A DNA stretch of 50,842 nucleotides from Candidatus Kapaibacterium sp. GTDB lineage: Bacteria > Bacteroidota > Ignavibacteria > Kapaibacteriales > UBA4661. Of this stretch, positions 6,490 through 15,939 are shown piece by piece (within the stretch, counting starts at the first letter, position 1; each line of letters opens with the position of its first letter). The position numbers and the translations under genes are program-made. The notes under the pieces are model-generated. The model was not told the DNA's origin, made no database searches, and worked only from the letters and a program-made list of their open reading frames with translations. The stretch covers positions 1 through 50,842 of the forward strand of contig RDXM01000095.1 of NCBI GenBank assembly GCA_004292595.1, in the 5' to 3' direction.

Positions 6490-8235
6490 ATGTCAGCACC
6501 AGCAACACAATCCGCCAACAAACAAAAAACACCACCACAAGCGCAACCCCGCACCATCACTGGCGCGGAAGCCGTCATTGCGGCACTTGTGGAGGAAGGC
6601 GTTGATTTAATTTATGGTTATCCAGGCGGCGCAATTATGCCCATTTACGACGCGCTGTACGACTACCAAGACCGCGTGAAACACGTGCTTGTGCGCCACG
6701 AACAAGGTGCTGTCCACGCAGCACAAGGGTATGCGCGGGTTACGGGGCGTGTGGGCGTGTGCTTTGCTACGTCTGGTCCAGGCGCGACGAATCTTATCAC
6801 GGGTATTGCCGATGCGCAGATAGATTCTACGCCGCTTGTGTGCATCACGGGGCAAGTCGCATCGCACCTGCTTGGCACGGATGCCTTCCAAGAAACCGAC
6901 GTGATGGGTATTTCCATGCCCGTTACGAAGTGGAATTATCAAATCACCAAAGCCAGCGATATTCCCGCCGCGATTGCCAAAGCCTTCTACATCGCCAAAA
7001 GCGGACGACCGGGACCTGTGCTGCTCGACATCACCAAAGATGCGCAGTTCAACAAATTGGAGTATGAATACGAGCCGTGTACTGGGATTCGCAGCTACAA
7101 TCCCGTTCCGAAGGCGCGTCCAGACGACATAGAAGCCGCCGCAAAGCTCATCAATGGCGCGAAAAAGCCGTTTATTTTGGTGGGACATGGCGTTTTGCTC
7201 TCGGGTGCGCAGGAAGAGTTCAAAACCTTTGTTGAAAAAACGGGAATCCCTGCTGCTTCCACGCTGTTGGGCTTGTCGGCGTTTCCTGCAAATCACCCGC
7301 TCAACGTCGGATATTTGGGAATGCACGGCAACTACGGACCAAACGTAAAAACCAACCAAGCGGACGTGATAATCGCTGTCGGAATGCGCTTCGACGACCG
7401 CGTTACGGGCAATTTGTCGCTCTACGCAAAGCAAGCAAAAATCGTTCACATCGAAATTGACCCCTCCGAAATTGGCAAATGCGTAAAAGCGGACGTAGCA
7501 ATTAACGCGGACGCAAAAGAAGCTCTCACGCTACTTACTTCAAGAGTAACCGCCAACGCGCATCCCTCATGGTTACAGGAGTTTCACGATTGCGATGCGA
7601 TTGAATTAGAAAAAGTTATCAAAAAAGATTTTGCGCTGCCTGAAAACTCTATCAAAATGGCAAACGTCGTGCAGCGCATCAGTGACAAAACCAAAGGCGA
7701 GGCAATCGTTGTAACCGACGTGGGACAGCACCAAATGGTCGTTTCGCGCTATTACAAGTTCATCGGCACCGACACCAACGTTACTTCGGGCGGCTTGGGA
7801 ACAATGGGTTTCGCGCTTCCAGCGGCAATCGGCGCGAAAATGGGACAGCCAGACAAGGAAGTCGTTGCGGTCATTGGCGACGGCGGTTTTCAAATGACGT
7901 TGCAGGAACTCGGTACAATTTTCCAAGAGCAAACAGCCGTGAAAATTGTTCTTTTGAACAACAACTTTCTAGGAATGGTGCGGCAGTGGCAGCAATTATT
8001 TTTCGACCGTCGGTATTCGTTTGTGGAATTGAAAAATCCGAACTTTATTAAAATTGCCGACGGATTTGGCATAACCGCACGGAAAGTAGAGCATCCAAGC
8101 GAGCTTGATGCTGCGATTGACGAAATGCTTGCCCACACGGGACCGTATTTCTTGGAAGTGGTCGTCGAAAAAGAAGAGAACGTCTTCCCGATGGTGCCGA
8201 CGGGCGCGAGCGTGGCGGATATTCGCTTGGAGTGA
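6490..8235 (+). CDS. ilvB: Acetolactate synthase large (catalytic) subunit
   Basis: 581 residues, typical length. A ThDP- and FAD-dependent enzyme that condenses pyruvate to acetolactate, or pyruvate with 2-ketobutyrate to acetohydroxybutyrate, the first common step to valine, leucine and isoleucine. Visible motifs are GYPGGAIMPIYDAL, the catalytic-Glu segment RHEQGAVHAAQGYARVTG, FATSGPGATNLITGIADA, the FAD region (VGMRFDDRVTG), and the ThDP/Mg loop GDGGFQMTLQEL followed by NNNFLGMVRQWQ. ATG 6490 is chosen; a GTG at 6481 is also possible. The first 25 residues are a polar Thr/Gln/Ala tail. It is followed by a small ORF and ilvN on the same strand. Confidence 0.97.
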   Translation: MSAPATQSANKQKTPPQAQPRTITGAEAVIAALVEEGVDLIYGYPGGAIMPIYDALYDYQDRVKHVLVRHEQGAVHAAQGYARVTGRVGVCFATSGPGATNLITGIADAQIDSTPLVCITGQVASHLLGTDAFQETDVMGISMPVTKWNYQITKASDIPAAIAKAFYIAKSGRPGPVLLDITKDAQFNKLEYEYEPCTGIRSYNPVPKARPDDIEAAAKLINGAKKPFILVGHGVLLSGAQEEFKTFVEKTGIPAASTLLGLSAFPANHPLNVGYLGMHGNYGPNVKTNQADVIIAVGMRFDDRVTGNLSLYAKQAKIVHIEIDPSEIGKCVKADVAINADAKEALTLLTSRVTANAHPSWLQEFHDCDAIELEKVIKKDFALPENSIKMANVVQRISDKTKGEAIVVTDVGQHQMVVSRYYKFIGTDTNVTSGGLGTMGFALPAAIGAKMGQPDKEVVAVIGDGGFQMTLQELGTIFQEQTAVKIVLLNNNFLGMVRQWQQLFFDRRYSFVELKNPNFIKIADGFGITARKVEHPSELDAAIDEMLAHTGPYFLEVVVEKEENVFPMVPTGASVADIRLE

Positions 8236-8287
8236 GCATTTTCTGGGAAATACTATCATTTTGTTTCTCATTTTTTTATCAACAATT

Positions 8288-8476
8288 ATGCTAACAACTC
8301 CCACAATGCCTGTGAATCCTGAAGAAGCCGCTATTATGGCACTCTTCAGTAAGCCCGCTTCCAAAACGACCAAAGCTGTGAAAGTAAGCGATGAGCAAGT
8401 CCGACGCTTACAAGAAATGTCGCCGCAAGAGCGGGCGGAGTTCGTGAAACACATTGCGGAAGAAGGCAATCGTTAA
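8288..8476 (+). CDS. Small protein between ilvB and ilvN
   Basis: 62 residues from ATG 8288 to TAA 8474-8476. The middle is Lys/Thr-rich (SKPASKTTKAVKVSDEQVRR) and the end is a helix of conserved look, LQEMSPQERAEFVKHIAEEG. It lies in the 294-base gap between ilvB and ilvN and is followed by ilvN 53 bases later, so co-transcription is likely. I do not recognise a family. It could be an unannotated partner of the synthase or simply a small operon gene. Coding is supported by the coherent protein-like C-terminus; the same frame upstream of 8288 is ilvB shadow. Confidence 0.55.
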   Translation: MLTTPTMPVNPEEAAIMALFSKPASKTTKAVKVSDEQVRRLQEMSPQERAEFVKHIAEEGNR

Positions 8477-8529
8477 CAATTTGGCAAGCACTCAAAACTC
8501 AACATTCAAAACTCAACACTTTCAAAACT

Positions 8530-9102
8530 ATGACGCAACCAAAACGTCTCTACACCATCATCGCCTTTACGGAAAATCGTATTGGCTTGCTGAACCGCAT
8601 CACGATTATCTTCACGCGGCGGCATATCAATATCGAATCGCTCACCACCAGTGAATGCGAGGTGGATGGCGTACACCGCTTCACCATCACCGTCCGCACG
8701 ACCGAAGAACGCGCTGTGAAGGTCGTGAAGCAAATTGAAAAGCTCATCGAAGTCATCAAAGCCTCGCTCCATACCGAAGAGGACACGATGTATCAGGAAC
8801 TTGCTCTTTTCAAAATTGACGCACACAAAATCGCTGCCGACGGCTCGTTTACTGCATTCTTGAGTACGCTCAAAAAATACAATGCGGAAATCCAAAGTTC
8901 TGAAAAAGACTACATTATCGTCCAAAAAATCGGTCGTCGTGTGGAAATTTTCATGCTTTTGGACGCGCTGAAAGAATATCACGTGCTGGAGTTTGCAAAG
9001 TCTGGCAGAGTAGCAATGACGCGCTCTGCAATGGATTTGGATGGTTATTTGCATGAAGTAGAGCAGCGCAGTTTGATTCCCGATACGTTATCCACGAATT
9101 AA
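8530..9102 (+). CDS. ilvN: Acetolactate synthase small (regulatory) subunit
   Basis: 190 residues, a normal long-form small subunit. The N-terminal ACT domain is clear (YTIIAFTENRIGLLNRITIIFTRRHINIESLTTSECEVDGVHRFTITV, about residues 7-80), followed by the C-terminal domain (MYQELALFKID, GRRVEIFMLLDALKEYHVLEFAKSGRVAMTR). It stimulates the catalytic subunit and confers feedback inhibition, usually by valine. The ACT loop retains Asn16 (TENRIGLL). It follows the small ORF and precedes the SDR gene by 8 bases, so all four may form one operon. Confidence 0.95.
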   Translation: MTQPKRLYTIIAFTENRIGLLNRITIIFTRRHINIESLTTSECEVDGVHRFTITVRTTEERAVKVVKQIEKLIEVIKASLHTEEDTMYQELALFKIDAHKIAADGSFTAFLSTLKKYNAEIQSSEKDYIIVQKIGRRVEIFMLLDALKEYHVLEFAKSGRVAMTRSAMDLDGYLHEVEQRSLIPDTLSTN

Positions 9103-9110
9103 GCCTTTGC

Positions 9111-9890
9111 ATGACCACCTTTAGCGAAAAAATTATCCTCGTAACGGGTGCAGCCTCTGGCATCGGTGCGGCAACAGCAACGGCATTTGCCCGCGAAGGT
9201 GCGTTAGTGCTGTGTGCCGATATTAACCTTGAAGCCTCATCACGTCTTGCTTCCGAGCTTTTGCTGGAAGGCGTGAAGGCTCATGCAATCGAACTAGACG
9301 TTGCCTCAGAAGACGCATGGAATCTTGCTTCTGAGTATATCCGCACACAGCACGGACGTTTGGATGTCTTGGTAAATAACGCCGGAATTTCCTTCGGGAA
9401 ACCACTCCTTGAAATGACGCTCGCAGAATGGCAGCGTGTGATGCAGATAAATTGTGATGGTGTAATGCTTGGCACACAAGCCGCATTCCGCCTTATGTTT
9501 CCGCAGAATTCTGGTGTGATTATCAATGTTGCTTCCGCATCGGGAATTAAGCCTGTGGCGGGCGCGAGCGCGTATTGCACAAGCAAGGCAGGCGCAATCA
9601 TGCTTACGAAGGCTGCCGCGCTGGAAGCCGCTCCACACAAGGTACGTGTAAACGCCATTGCCCCAAGCGGCGTAACAACGCCGATGTGGGAAAGCATGGA
9701 GTTTTTTCAGGGAATAATTGCTGAGGCAGGTAGTAAAGAAGCGGCATACAAGGCACTTGCTGTCAGTGTGCCGCTTGCTCGGTATGCTACGCCAGAGGAA
9801 ATCGCGGAAGCCGCATTGTATCTGGCTTCTCCAAAAGCAGGATTTATCACGGGTGCGGTCTTGAGTGTGGATGGTGCTTATACGCTCTAG
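9111..9890 (+). CDS. SDR-family NAD(P)-dependent oxidoreductase
   Basis: 259 residues, a classical short-chain dehydrogenase/reductase. The cofactor motif is TGAASGIG (12-19), followed by NNAG and then the catalytic INVASASG...YCTSK set (Ser, Tyr, Lys). The C-terminal [15 protein letters not shown] is the usual family ending. The Asp in LCADIN after the second strand suggests preference for NAD(H). The substrate is unknown. It starts 8 bases after ilvN, so it may be transcribed with the ilv genes, but nothing in its sequence links it to the pathway. Confidence 0.9.
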   Translation: MTTFSEKIILVTGAASGIGAATATAFAREGALVLCADINLEASSRLASELLLEGVKAHAIELDVASEDAWNLASEYIRTQHGRLDVLVNNAGISFGKPLLEMTLAEWQRVMQINCDGVMLGTQAAFRLMFPQNSGVIINVASASGIKPVAGASAYCTSKAGAIMLTKAAALEAAPHKVRVNAIAPSGVTTPMWESMEFFQGIIAEAGSKEAAYKALAVSVPLARYATPEEIAEAALYLASPKAGFITGAVLSVDGAYTL

Positions 9891-10074
9891 CGGCGTAGAA
9901 TCATCAAGCGTAGCTTGTTCAATACTTTCAATAATCAAGCAGGAAAAACGTCTGTGCAAGAGCTGTAATATTACACTGGTGCCGCATCGTTTTCTCACGC
10001 CCCACGTAGTGCTGTTCGTGTCATCGGTTTCCGCTTCTTCTTTCACGTTTCCTCACTTTTTAAGAGTTCGCTCT

Positions 10075-12162
10075 ATGAATACGCTTACTTCGGTTACGAT
10101 AAAAACGAAACTCACAGGTTCGTTTCTGCTGCTGACGATGATGATTATTGCCGTTGGTGCATTTAGCTACCAACGCGCATTACAGCTTGGAAAAAATGGC
10201 GAGCTGATGTACGAAACAAATCTGAAACCAATAGCTGTTACCAGTAAATTGGCAGAAAATTTCCAACGCTCCCGCGTGAATTTACGTGATGTCTTGCTTG
10301 CCCGCACACCAGAAGAACGGCAAAAATATATTGCGATAACCGCAGAAATTCGAGCAGAGATGGATGGCTTTATTGCAAGCTACGAACCGCTCATTACCTC
10401 AGGAGAAGAACGCCTTGCCTTCAATGAATTTAGAGGGCATTTGACAGAATTCCGCGCCTTGCGCCAGCGTGTTTTCGCGCTCGACGAGCAGGGGCGACGT
10501 GCAGAAATTTTGGATGTCGTTGAGCAACAATGCCAAAGTCTTAGCAATAAAACAGTAAACTGCCTCCTCAAAATTGTTGACCTCAATAAGGATATGGCGG
10601 AGCGTTCCAACGCGGAGAATCATGCTTCGATTGAGCAATTACAAATCGTTGCTATTCTTGCCATTGGCGCAGGTGTCTTAGCGTCTATTCTGCTTGGTGT
10701 GCTTATCATCCGCAGCGTTACCCGTCCGCTTGAGGCGTTGCACGTTGTGAATCAGCATTTGATACATGGCGAATTATCGAAAATACAGATTGATACAAAT
10801 GGAACGGATGAATTTGCCCAACTTGCTGCCGCGAAAAAGACCGTTGTCCAAACCTTGCAGAATGTGATGAGTGAGCTGCAATCCCTGACCACTGCTGCTG
10901 CGGAAGGAAATTTAAGCAAACGCGCCGATGAAAGCCGCTTCAAGGGTGATTATCGTAACATTCTTCAGGCAGTTAATTCTACGCTGGATTCTGTGACGCA
11001 GCCGATTCACGAAACGAGTAAGATATTGAGCGTGATGGCAGAAGGCAATTTTCAACAGCGCGTTCACGGCACATACAAAGGCGATTATGCCATTCTCCAA
11101 CAAAGTTTGAATGCGACCTTGAGCGAAATCAATATGCTTTTAGGGCAGGTGCTTTCGACGGTGGACCAAGTGCATACTGGTTCGCAGCAAGTAGCCGCTT
11201 CCAGCCAGCACTTGTCTAATGGCGCGACGCAGCAAGCCGCCGCATTGGAAGAAATTTCTAGCTCTATGCACGAAATTACATCGCAAACCCGCACCAATGC
11301 TGAAAATGCGTCGCAAGCAAAAGTCTTGGCAACACAATCGCGCCATTCCGCCGAAAACGGACACGCGCAGATGCAAGAACTCACCCTTGCAATGGACGAC
11401 ATCAATGTATCCAGCCAAAACATTGCAAAAATTATTAAAGTGATTGATGAAATTGCCTTCCAAACAAATCTGCTCGCCCTGAATGCGGCTGTGGAAGCGG
11501 CTCGCGCAGGACGACACGGCAAAGGCTTTGCCGTCGTCGCCGAAGAAGTACGCGCTCTGGCAGGACGCAGCGCGAAAGCTGCCCAAGAAACAGCAGGATT
11601 GATTGAAAGCGCAGTAGCAAAGGCTGCACACGGCACCGATACTGCTGCACAAGCCCGTCGCGCTCTGGACGATATTATGAGCTTTTCGACCAAAGTGCAG
11701 GATATTGTTGGGGAAATTGCCTCTTCTTCGCAAGAGCAGGCGCAAGGTATTTCGCAGATAACGATTGGGCTGTCGCAAATTGACAAAGTAACCCAGCAAA
11801 ATACCGCTTCGGCAGAGGAATCCGCTTCGGCGGCAGAGGAGCTTTCAGGACAATCTATGCAGCTTCGCGGTCTTGTTTCGCGCTTCAAAATTCAGCACAC
11901 AGGAAGCCTTGCGCAAGCCCCACAAAATAACACAAACACACATCGCGCAAATAGTAACGGTAACGCCTACACCTCGCGGCGCAGCGCAAACACTTCGCCA
12001 AATGGCGCGGCGCATCATTTCGTAAAAACGATGCCACCAATGCCCCTACAAGAAACCGTCACCGATACAGGAATCTTGGGCGCAGGAAAACCCAAAATGC
12101 TTGCCTCAAATTCCCGCCATGACGTGATTGCACTGGACGATAGCGAGTTTGGACGGTACTAA
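10075..12162 (+). CDS. Methyl-accepting chemotaxis protein (4-helix-bundle sensor)
   Basis: 695 residues from ATG 10075; the frame opens earlier (9865) but that stretch overlaps the SDR gene and has no membrane topology. TM1 is about residues 14-30, a helical periplasmic sensor (about 35-188, 4HB_MCP type), TM2 about 191-212, then HAMP. There follow two HAMP-like repeats sharing the pattern 'AEGN...GDY..ILQ..N.TL' (around 275-370). The signalling hairpin tip [21 protein letters not shown] lies at about 459-479. The C-terminal ~80 residues are a low-complexity linker without a CheR-docking pentapeptide. It would pass ligand signals to a CheW/CheA array, of which no other gene is in the window. 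Confidence 0.92.
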   Translation: MNTLTSVTIKTKLTGSFLLLTMMIIAVGAFSYQRALQLGKNGELMYETNLKPIAVTSKLAENFQRSRVNLRDVLLARTPEERQKYIAITAEIRAEMDGFIASYEPLITSGEERLAFNEFRGHLTEFRALRQRVFALDEQGRRAEILDVVEQQCQSLSNKTVNCLLKIVDLNKDMAERSNAENHASIEQLQIVAILAIGAGVLASILLGVLIIRSVTRPLEALHVVNQHLIHGELSKIQIDTNGTDEFAQLAAAKKTVVQTLQNVMSELQSLTTAAAEGNLSKRADESRFKGDYRNILQAVNSTLDSVTQPIHETSKILSVMAEGNFQQRVHGTYKGDYAILQQSLNATLSEINMLLGQVLSTVDQVHTGSQQVAASSQHLSNGATQQAAALEEISSSMHEITSQTRTNAENASQAKVLATQSRHSAENGHAQMQELTLAMDDINVSSQNIAKIIKVIDEIAFQTNLLALNAAVEAARAGRHGKGFAVVAEEVRALAGRSAKAAQETAGLIESAVAKAAHGTDTAAQARRALDDIMSFSTKVQDIVGEIASSSQEQAQGISQITIGLSQIDKVTQQNTASAEESASAAEELSGQSMQLRGLVSRFKIQHTGSLAQAPQNNTNTHRANSNGNAYTSRRSANTSPNGAAHHFVKTMPPMPLQETVTDTGILGAGKPKMLASNSRHDVIALDDSEFGRY

Positions 12163-12235
12163 GATTCAAAGGATGAGATATGCAGCATGAAGCGTGAAAG
12201 CCTTGTCAATACACGCTTCTAGTCATTTTTTACGG

Positions 12236-12289
12236 AAGCCTCACTTTCTTTCGCCAGCAATGTCTGGCACAGGAAGTGAGGCTTTTTTT
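12236..12289 (+). terminator. Intrinsic terminator after the first MCP gene
   Basis: An 11-bp stem pairs 12236-12246 with 12274-12284, and a T tract follows on the plus strand. A small inner hairpin (12253-12257 with 12264-12268) branches inside the loop. It sits 74 bases after the MCP stop. The remaining 163 bases up to the next start hold nothing else I can assign. Confidence 0.8.
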
Positions 12290-12452
12290 GTTTTTGTCGC
12301 GCCAGTATTTGTGCGCTTTGTGCAAAAATCTTGCAAAATGTCCACCGTATTACATCTCTGGCGCGTATTTTGCCGTATTGTTGTTGTCGGTTTCAATACT
12401 TCCTTGAAACCATTGAGCGTTACTGGCTTTCAACCTTCACTGCGAATACACT

Positions 12453-14411
12453 ATGAAATCTTTTTTTGCTACTCTAACAAATACGCTCTGGATAAAAATT
12501 GCCATTCCAATTATTCTGGTGTGCTGGATGTTGCTGGAAATCGTGCTGCAAGTTGCGCTCAATATCAACATCACCGACCGCCGCGCCATGATTGGTGAGC
12601 GTTTGCGCGATGTTGCCACCGCCGCCGCACAAACAATCACGGGCGAACAGCACCAAATGGCTCTTGGCAAGGATTCCGTCGCAACAGCCGCATTTGCCGA
12701 AGTTGTCAAGCCGCTTGCTGCAATGCGCACTACGCTTGGCTATCAGGAAAATTGGTACACGCTGAACGCTTCCCTAACCGATGAAACCTCATTTGGCATA
12801 ATGACGCACCCAACGCCCTTCACAGGCGACAAATACACCTTCCGCGACAAAGGCGTGGCAGCGACCTTCCACCGCGCTCTCGGCGAAGGCAAGGCAGGTT
12901 CGACGGACATTTACAAAAGCGATAACGGCGTGTGGATTTCTGGTTTTGCGCCTATCAAAGATGCTGCGGGCAAGGCAGTGGCGGTCTTGGAAGTGGATAT
13001 TTCGTACAAAGAATACTTGCTCATTGAGGAAAAAATACGCCGCGAGGCATGGATTATGCGAGCATTGGGCGTGTTTTTGAGCCTCGTGCTTGGTTTCGCA
13101 CTCGGACGTTCAATTGCAAAGCCCGTGAGCCGCTTGCGCCGCGCCATTCAAGACTTTACCGAGCGTTTTAGCGACAATCCCGAAACAGCCACCATTGAGC
13201 TTGATTTGAAGAGGTCGGACGAAATTGGTGAATTAGGAAAAGAATTTACAACAATGTCGGCGAATTTGCGGAAAATGAGTTCGCTCACCGAGCAGGAACG
13301 CCGCCGCGCCATTCGCAAATCCGAACAAGCCGCCGAAGATGCGCGGAATGAAGTGATTGAGCAGCAATTTTACTTGGAAGCGGAAGTAGCACGCATCACA
13401 CGCTTCCTTGATTCCGTGCGCCACAACGACCTTAGCCAAACGCTCAAAGCCACGAAAGATGACGCGGTCGGGCAGCTCGTGGAAGCTCTGAACGACACTA
13501 TTCACGCCCAGCGCACGACGATTATTCAAATGCAAGATGCCGCAACGAGCCTCGCCGCAGCGTCGTCGCAAATTGCCGCAAATGCTGAGAGAATCTCGCT
13601 TCAGAGCCGTGAGCAATCCTCGCGGGTGGGTGAAATTGCGGGTGCGATTGAGGATATGTCCGAATCCATCAATGGCATTGCAACTAATGTTGGTGCGACG
13701 TCCGACGTTTCGCATCAGGTGGTGGATTCGGCAAAAACGGGTCAAGGCGCGGTGCAAACGACGCTGGAGAGCATGAACACGATTGCGGGCGTGGTTGATA
13801 GCATGGCTTCGGTGGTGATGAAATTGGGTAATTCTTCGCAAGAAATTGGCGCAATCGTCGAAACGATTGAAGAAATTGCCGACCAAACAAACCTCCTCGC
13901 CCTGAACGCCGCTATTGAAGCCGCTCGCGCGGGAGAAGCTGGACGTGGTTTTGCCGTTGTTGCAGACGAAGTGCGCAAACTTGCTGAAAAAACGACCAAA
14001 GCAACGAAGGAAATCACGAAAACAATTCAGCACATTCAAAGCGACACGAAAAATGCGACCGACGCAGCAAAGATAGGCGCAGAGCGCGTCGAAACAGGCA
14101 TCCAACGGGCGAACAATGCTGGAGAACGCTTAAAATCTATCGTTGAAGGCATTGAAAATGTGAACGCGTTGATTATTCAAATCGCAACCGCCGCCGAGAA
14201 ACAATCTGCTGGAGCGCAAGAAATCACGCGGAGTGTAGAGCGCATTAGTTCGGCGATTGTGTCCAACAATAGCGATATTCAAGGCGTGGCAAGCTCTGTC
14301 AGCAGCATCACAAGCGAGGCAGGGCATTTGAAGAGCGTTGCAGACCGCTTTATTCTTGAGCAGAATGGCTCGCCCGCCTTGCAAGAGCGAGAAATACTTG
14401 CTTTGCGCTAG
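12453..14411 (+). CDS. Methyl-accepting chemotaxis protein (Cache-like sensor)
   Basis: 652 residues. TM1 spans about 13-36. The periplasmic region (about 40-198) includes [27 protein letters not shown] and [30 protein letters not shown], features of a single Cache (PAS-like) ligand-binding domain. TM2 is about 200-218. HAMP and a coiled coil follow, and the signalling tip [22 protein letters not shown] starts near 474. The C-terminus ends shortly after the bundle without a CheR-docking motif. It differs from the preceding receptor in sensor type, so this is not a simple tandem duplication. The ligand cannot be told. Confidence 0.92.
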   Translation: MKSFFATLTNTLWIKIAIPIILVCWMLLEIVLQVALNINITDRRAMIGERLRDVATAAAQTITGEQHQMALGKDSVATAAFAEVVKPLAAMRTTLGYQENWYTLNASLTDETSFGIMTHPTPFTGDKYTFRDKGVAATFHRALGEGKAGSTDIYKSDNGVWISGFAPIKDAAGKAVAVLEVDISYKEYLLIEEKIRREAWIMRALGVFLSLVLGFALGRSIAKPVSRLRRAIQDFTERFSDNPETATIELDLKRSDEIGELGKEFTTMSANLRKMSSLTEQERRRAIRKSEQAAEDARNEVIEQQFYLEAEVARITRFLDSVRHNDLSQTLKATKDDAVGQLVEALNDTIHAQRTTIIQMQDAATSLAAASSQIAANAERISLQSREQSSRVGEIAGAIEDMSESINGIATNVGATSDVSHQVVDSAKTGQGAVQTTLESMNTIAGVVDSMASVVMKLGNSSQEIGAIVETIEEIADQTNLLALNAAIEAARAGEAGRGFAVVADEVRKLAEKTTKATKEITKTIQHIQSDTKNATDAAKIGAERVETGIQRANNAGERLKSIVEGIENVNALIIQIATAAEKQSAGAQEITRSVERISSAIVSNNSDIQGVASSVSSITSEAGHLKSVADRFILEQNGSPALQEREILALR

Positions 14412-14447
14412 GTTTTTGACTCAATACCGCACAAAAAAATCTTTCAT

Positions 14448-14539
14448 AGTGGCACAGACATTCTTGTCTGTGAGTATTGGCGTGAGATCCGCAGGTAATA
14501 CACAGATTAAGAAACACAGACAAGAATGTCTGTGCCACT
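14448..14539. repeat. Palindromic intergenic element, family A, copy 1
   Basis: Perfect 25-bp inverted arms at 14448-14472 and 14515-14539 separated by 42 bases. Each arm contains its own dyad (CACAGACA-TTCT-TGTCTGTG). Sequence related to copies at 17401 and 25653 continues for about 40 bases to the right (a CCTGATT... CAGAGATTTT pattern), so the element is longer than the arms. It lies after the second MCP gene and could act as a transcript-stabilising hairpin. Confidence 0.9.
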
Positions 14540-14612
14540 GAAACCTGATTACACCTGCTTCTCAGAGATTTTGCCGTGTCTTACATTCCCCACAACATTT
14601 TCCAAAATCACC

Positions 14613-15929
14613 ATGCAACCAATTCAAATCCACATCCCCGCTACATTCGCCCAAACACCAGAGCTTTCGGGCATTCGCAAAATTGGTTTAGCAATTTTTC
14701 TTGCTGGAATTGCCGTGTTTTTGCTTGGTGCTACGGGCGCATTTGCCGCATCACCGCTCATGTACAGCCTTGGGAGCTTTGGAATGGTGCTGCTTGGCGC
14801 ATTTACCTATATTTTGCCGCTCATAAACGAACAATCGGCGGGCATTCAAAATACAGGCATTATGTTCAGCAAAGTAAGCCACAGGGGCGCGATTGCGTGG
14901 CTCATCGGCGTAGGGATGACGGGCTTTTACGTGCTGCTCTATTGGTTTCCCGAATACCTCACGCATTGCATTGCATCGGTGAATTGGCTCAGTTTCGCGC
15001 TCAAGGGCAAAGCGGCAGACCAGTGGTTTTTATACGGCACCATCTACACGCTGGCGGTGTTGGTGATGGGTGTGCGCATGATTATCAAGTACCGCCACAG
15101 CAAATATCAGATTGTGCGGACGCTTTCGGTGATGTTTTTCCAGCTTGTTTTTGCGTACTTGATTCCGTCCTTTCTCGCGCTCATGCACCAACCCGACTTT
15201 TATTTCACGTACTTCTGGCCCCTGAAATTCGATTACTTAAATCCGCTCACAGTCCGATATTACCTCAGTTCGCCGAACCATTTGATGGTATTTATGATTT
15301 TCTGGGGATTTATGATGACGCTTGTCGCAACGCCTGTTCTGACATATTTCTTCGGTAAACGCTGGTATTGCTCGTGGGTCTGCGGCTGCGGCGCACTTGC
15401 CGAAACGCTCGGCGACCCTTTCCGGCAGAACTCCGACAAATCCTTGCAAGCATGGAAAATTGAACGCTGGATGATTCACAGCGTCCTCGTGTTTGCAGTC
15501 GTTACAACGGCGTTGCTGTGGCTGAATTCCGCAATGAAAGGCGCAGTCTTGGGTGAGGCATCGGGAATGTTTGCAAAAGCCTACGGATTCCTGATTGGCT
15601 CTGTGTTTTCGGGCGTTGTAGGCACGGGCTTTTATCCGATAATGGGTTCGCGGGTGTGGTGCCGCTTTGGTTGCCCGCAAGCCGCTATTTTAGGCGTGTT
15701 GCAGAAGTATTTTTCGCGCTTCCGCATCACCACCAACGGCGGTCAATGTATTTCTTGCGGCAACTGCTCCACATACTGCGAAATGGGCATAGATGTTCGC
15801 GCATATGCCCAGCGTGGCGAAAACATTGTCCGCGCTTCGTGTGTGGGGTGTGGCGTGTGTTCGGCAGTGTGTCCGCGCGGTGTACTTTCATTGGAAAACG
15901 GTCCCGCACAAGGAAAGACGCGCTTTTGA
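14613..15929 (+). CDS. Polytopic membrane 4Fe-4S ferredoxin-type protein (NapH/NosR-like)
   Basis: 438 residues from ATG 14613; the frame extends to 14526 but that part lies inside repeat element A. At least six membrane helices occupy roughly residues 20-350. There are two Cys-containing loops, YCSWVCGCGALAETLGD and VWCRFGCPQAAILG, which resemble the CxxxCP-type motifs of NapH/NosR/CcoG-related proteins. The C-terminus has two ferredoxin clusters, CISCGNCSTYCEMG and CVGCGVCSAVCPRG (from about residue 379). Members move electrons between the quinone pool and periplasmic or membrane reductases. No partner reductase gene is adjacent, so the pathway is open. It converges on ilvA with 10 bases between stops. 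Confidence 0.85.
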   Translation: MQPIQIHIPATFAQTPELSGIRKIGLAIFLAGIAVFLLGATGAFAASPLMYSLGSFGMVLLGAFTYILPLINEQSAGIQNTGIMFSKVSHRGAIAWLIGVGMTGFYVLLYWFPEYLTHCIASVNWLSFALKGKAADQWFLYGTIYTLAVLVMGVRMIIKYRHSKYQIVRTLSVMFFQLVFAYLIPSFLALMHQPDFYFTYFWPLKFDYLNPLTVRYYLSSPNHLMVFMIFWGFMMTLVATPVLTYFFGKRWYCSWVCGCGALAETLGDPFRQNSDKSLQAWKIERWMIHSVLVFAVVTTALLWLNSAMKGAVLGEASGMFAKAYGFLIGSVFSGVVGTGFYPIMGSRVWCRFGCPQAAILGVLQKYFSRFRITTNGGQCISCGNCSTYCEMGIDVRAYAQRGENIVRASCVGCGVCSAVCPRGVLSLENGPAQGKTRF

Positions 15930-15939
15930 GGCTATGTTT

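Noticed and set aside
6607-7449. Long minus-strand frame (280 codons) across ilvB
   Set aside because: It lies fully inside the well-supported ilvB gene, has no family motifs and is Arg/His/Asn-rich, as expected of an antisense shadow.
14448-14539. Family A palindromes as ordinary intrinsic terminators
   Set aside because: Most lack a T run after the stem, and arms and flanks are shared between loci, so they are repeat elements. They may still affect transcript ends.
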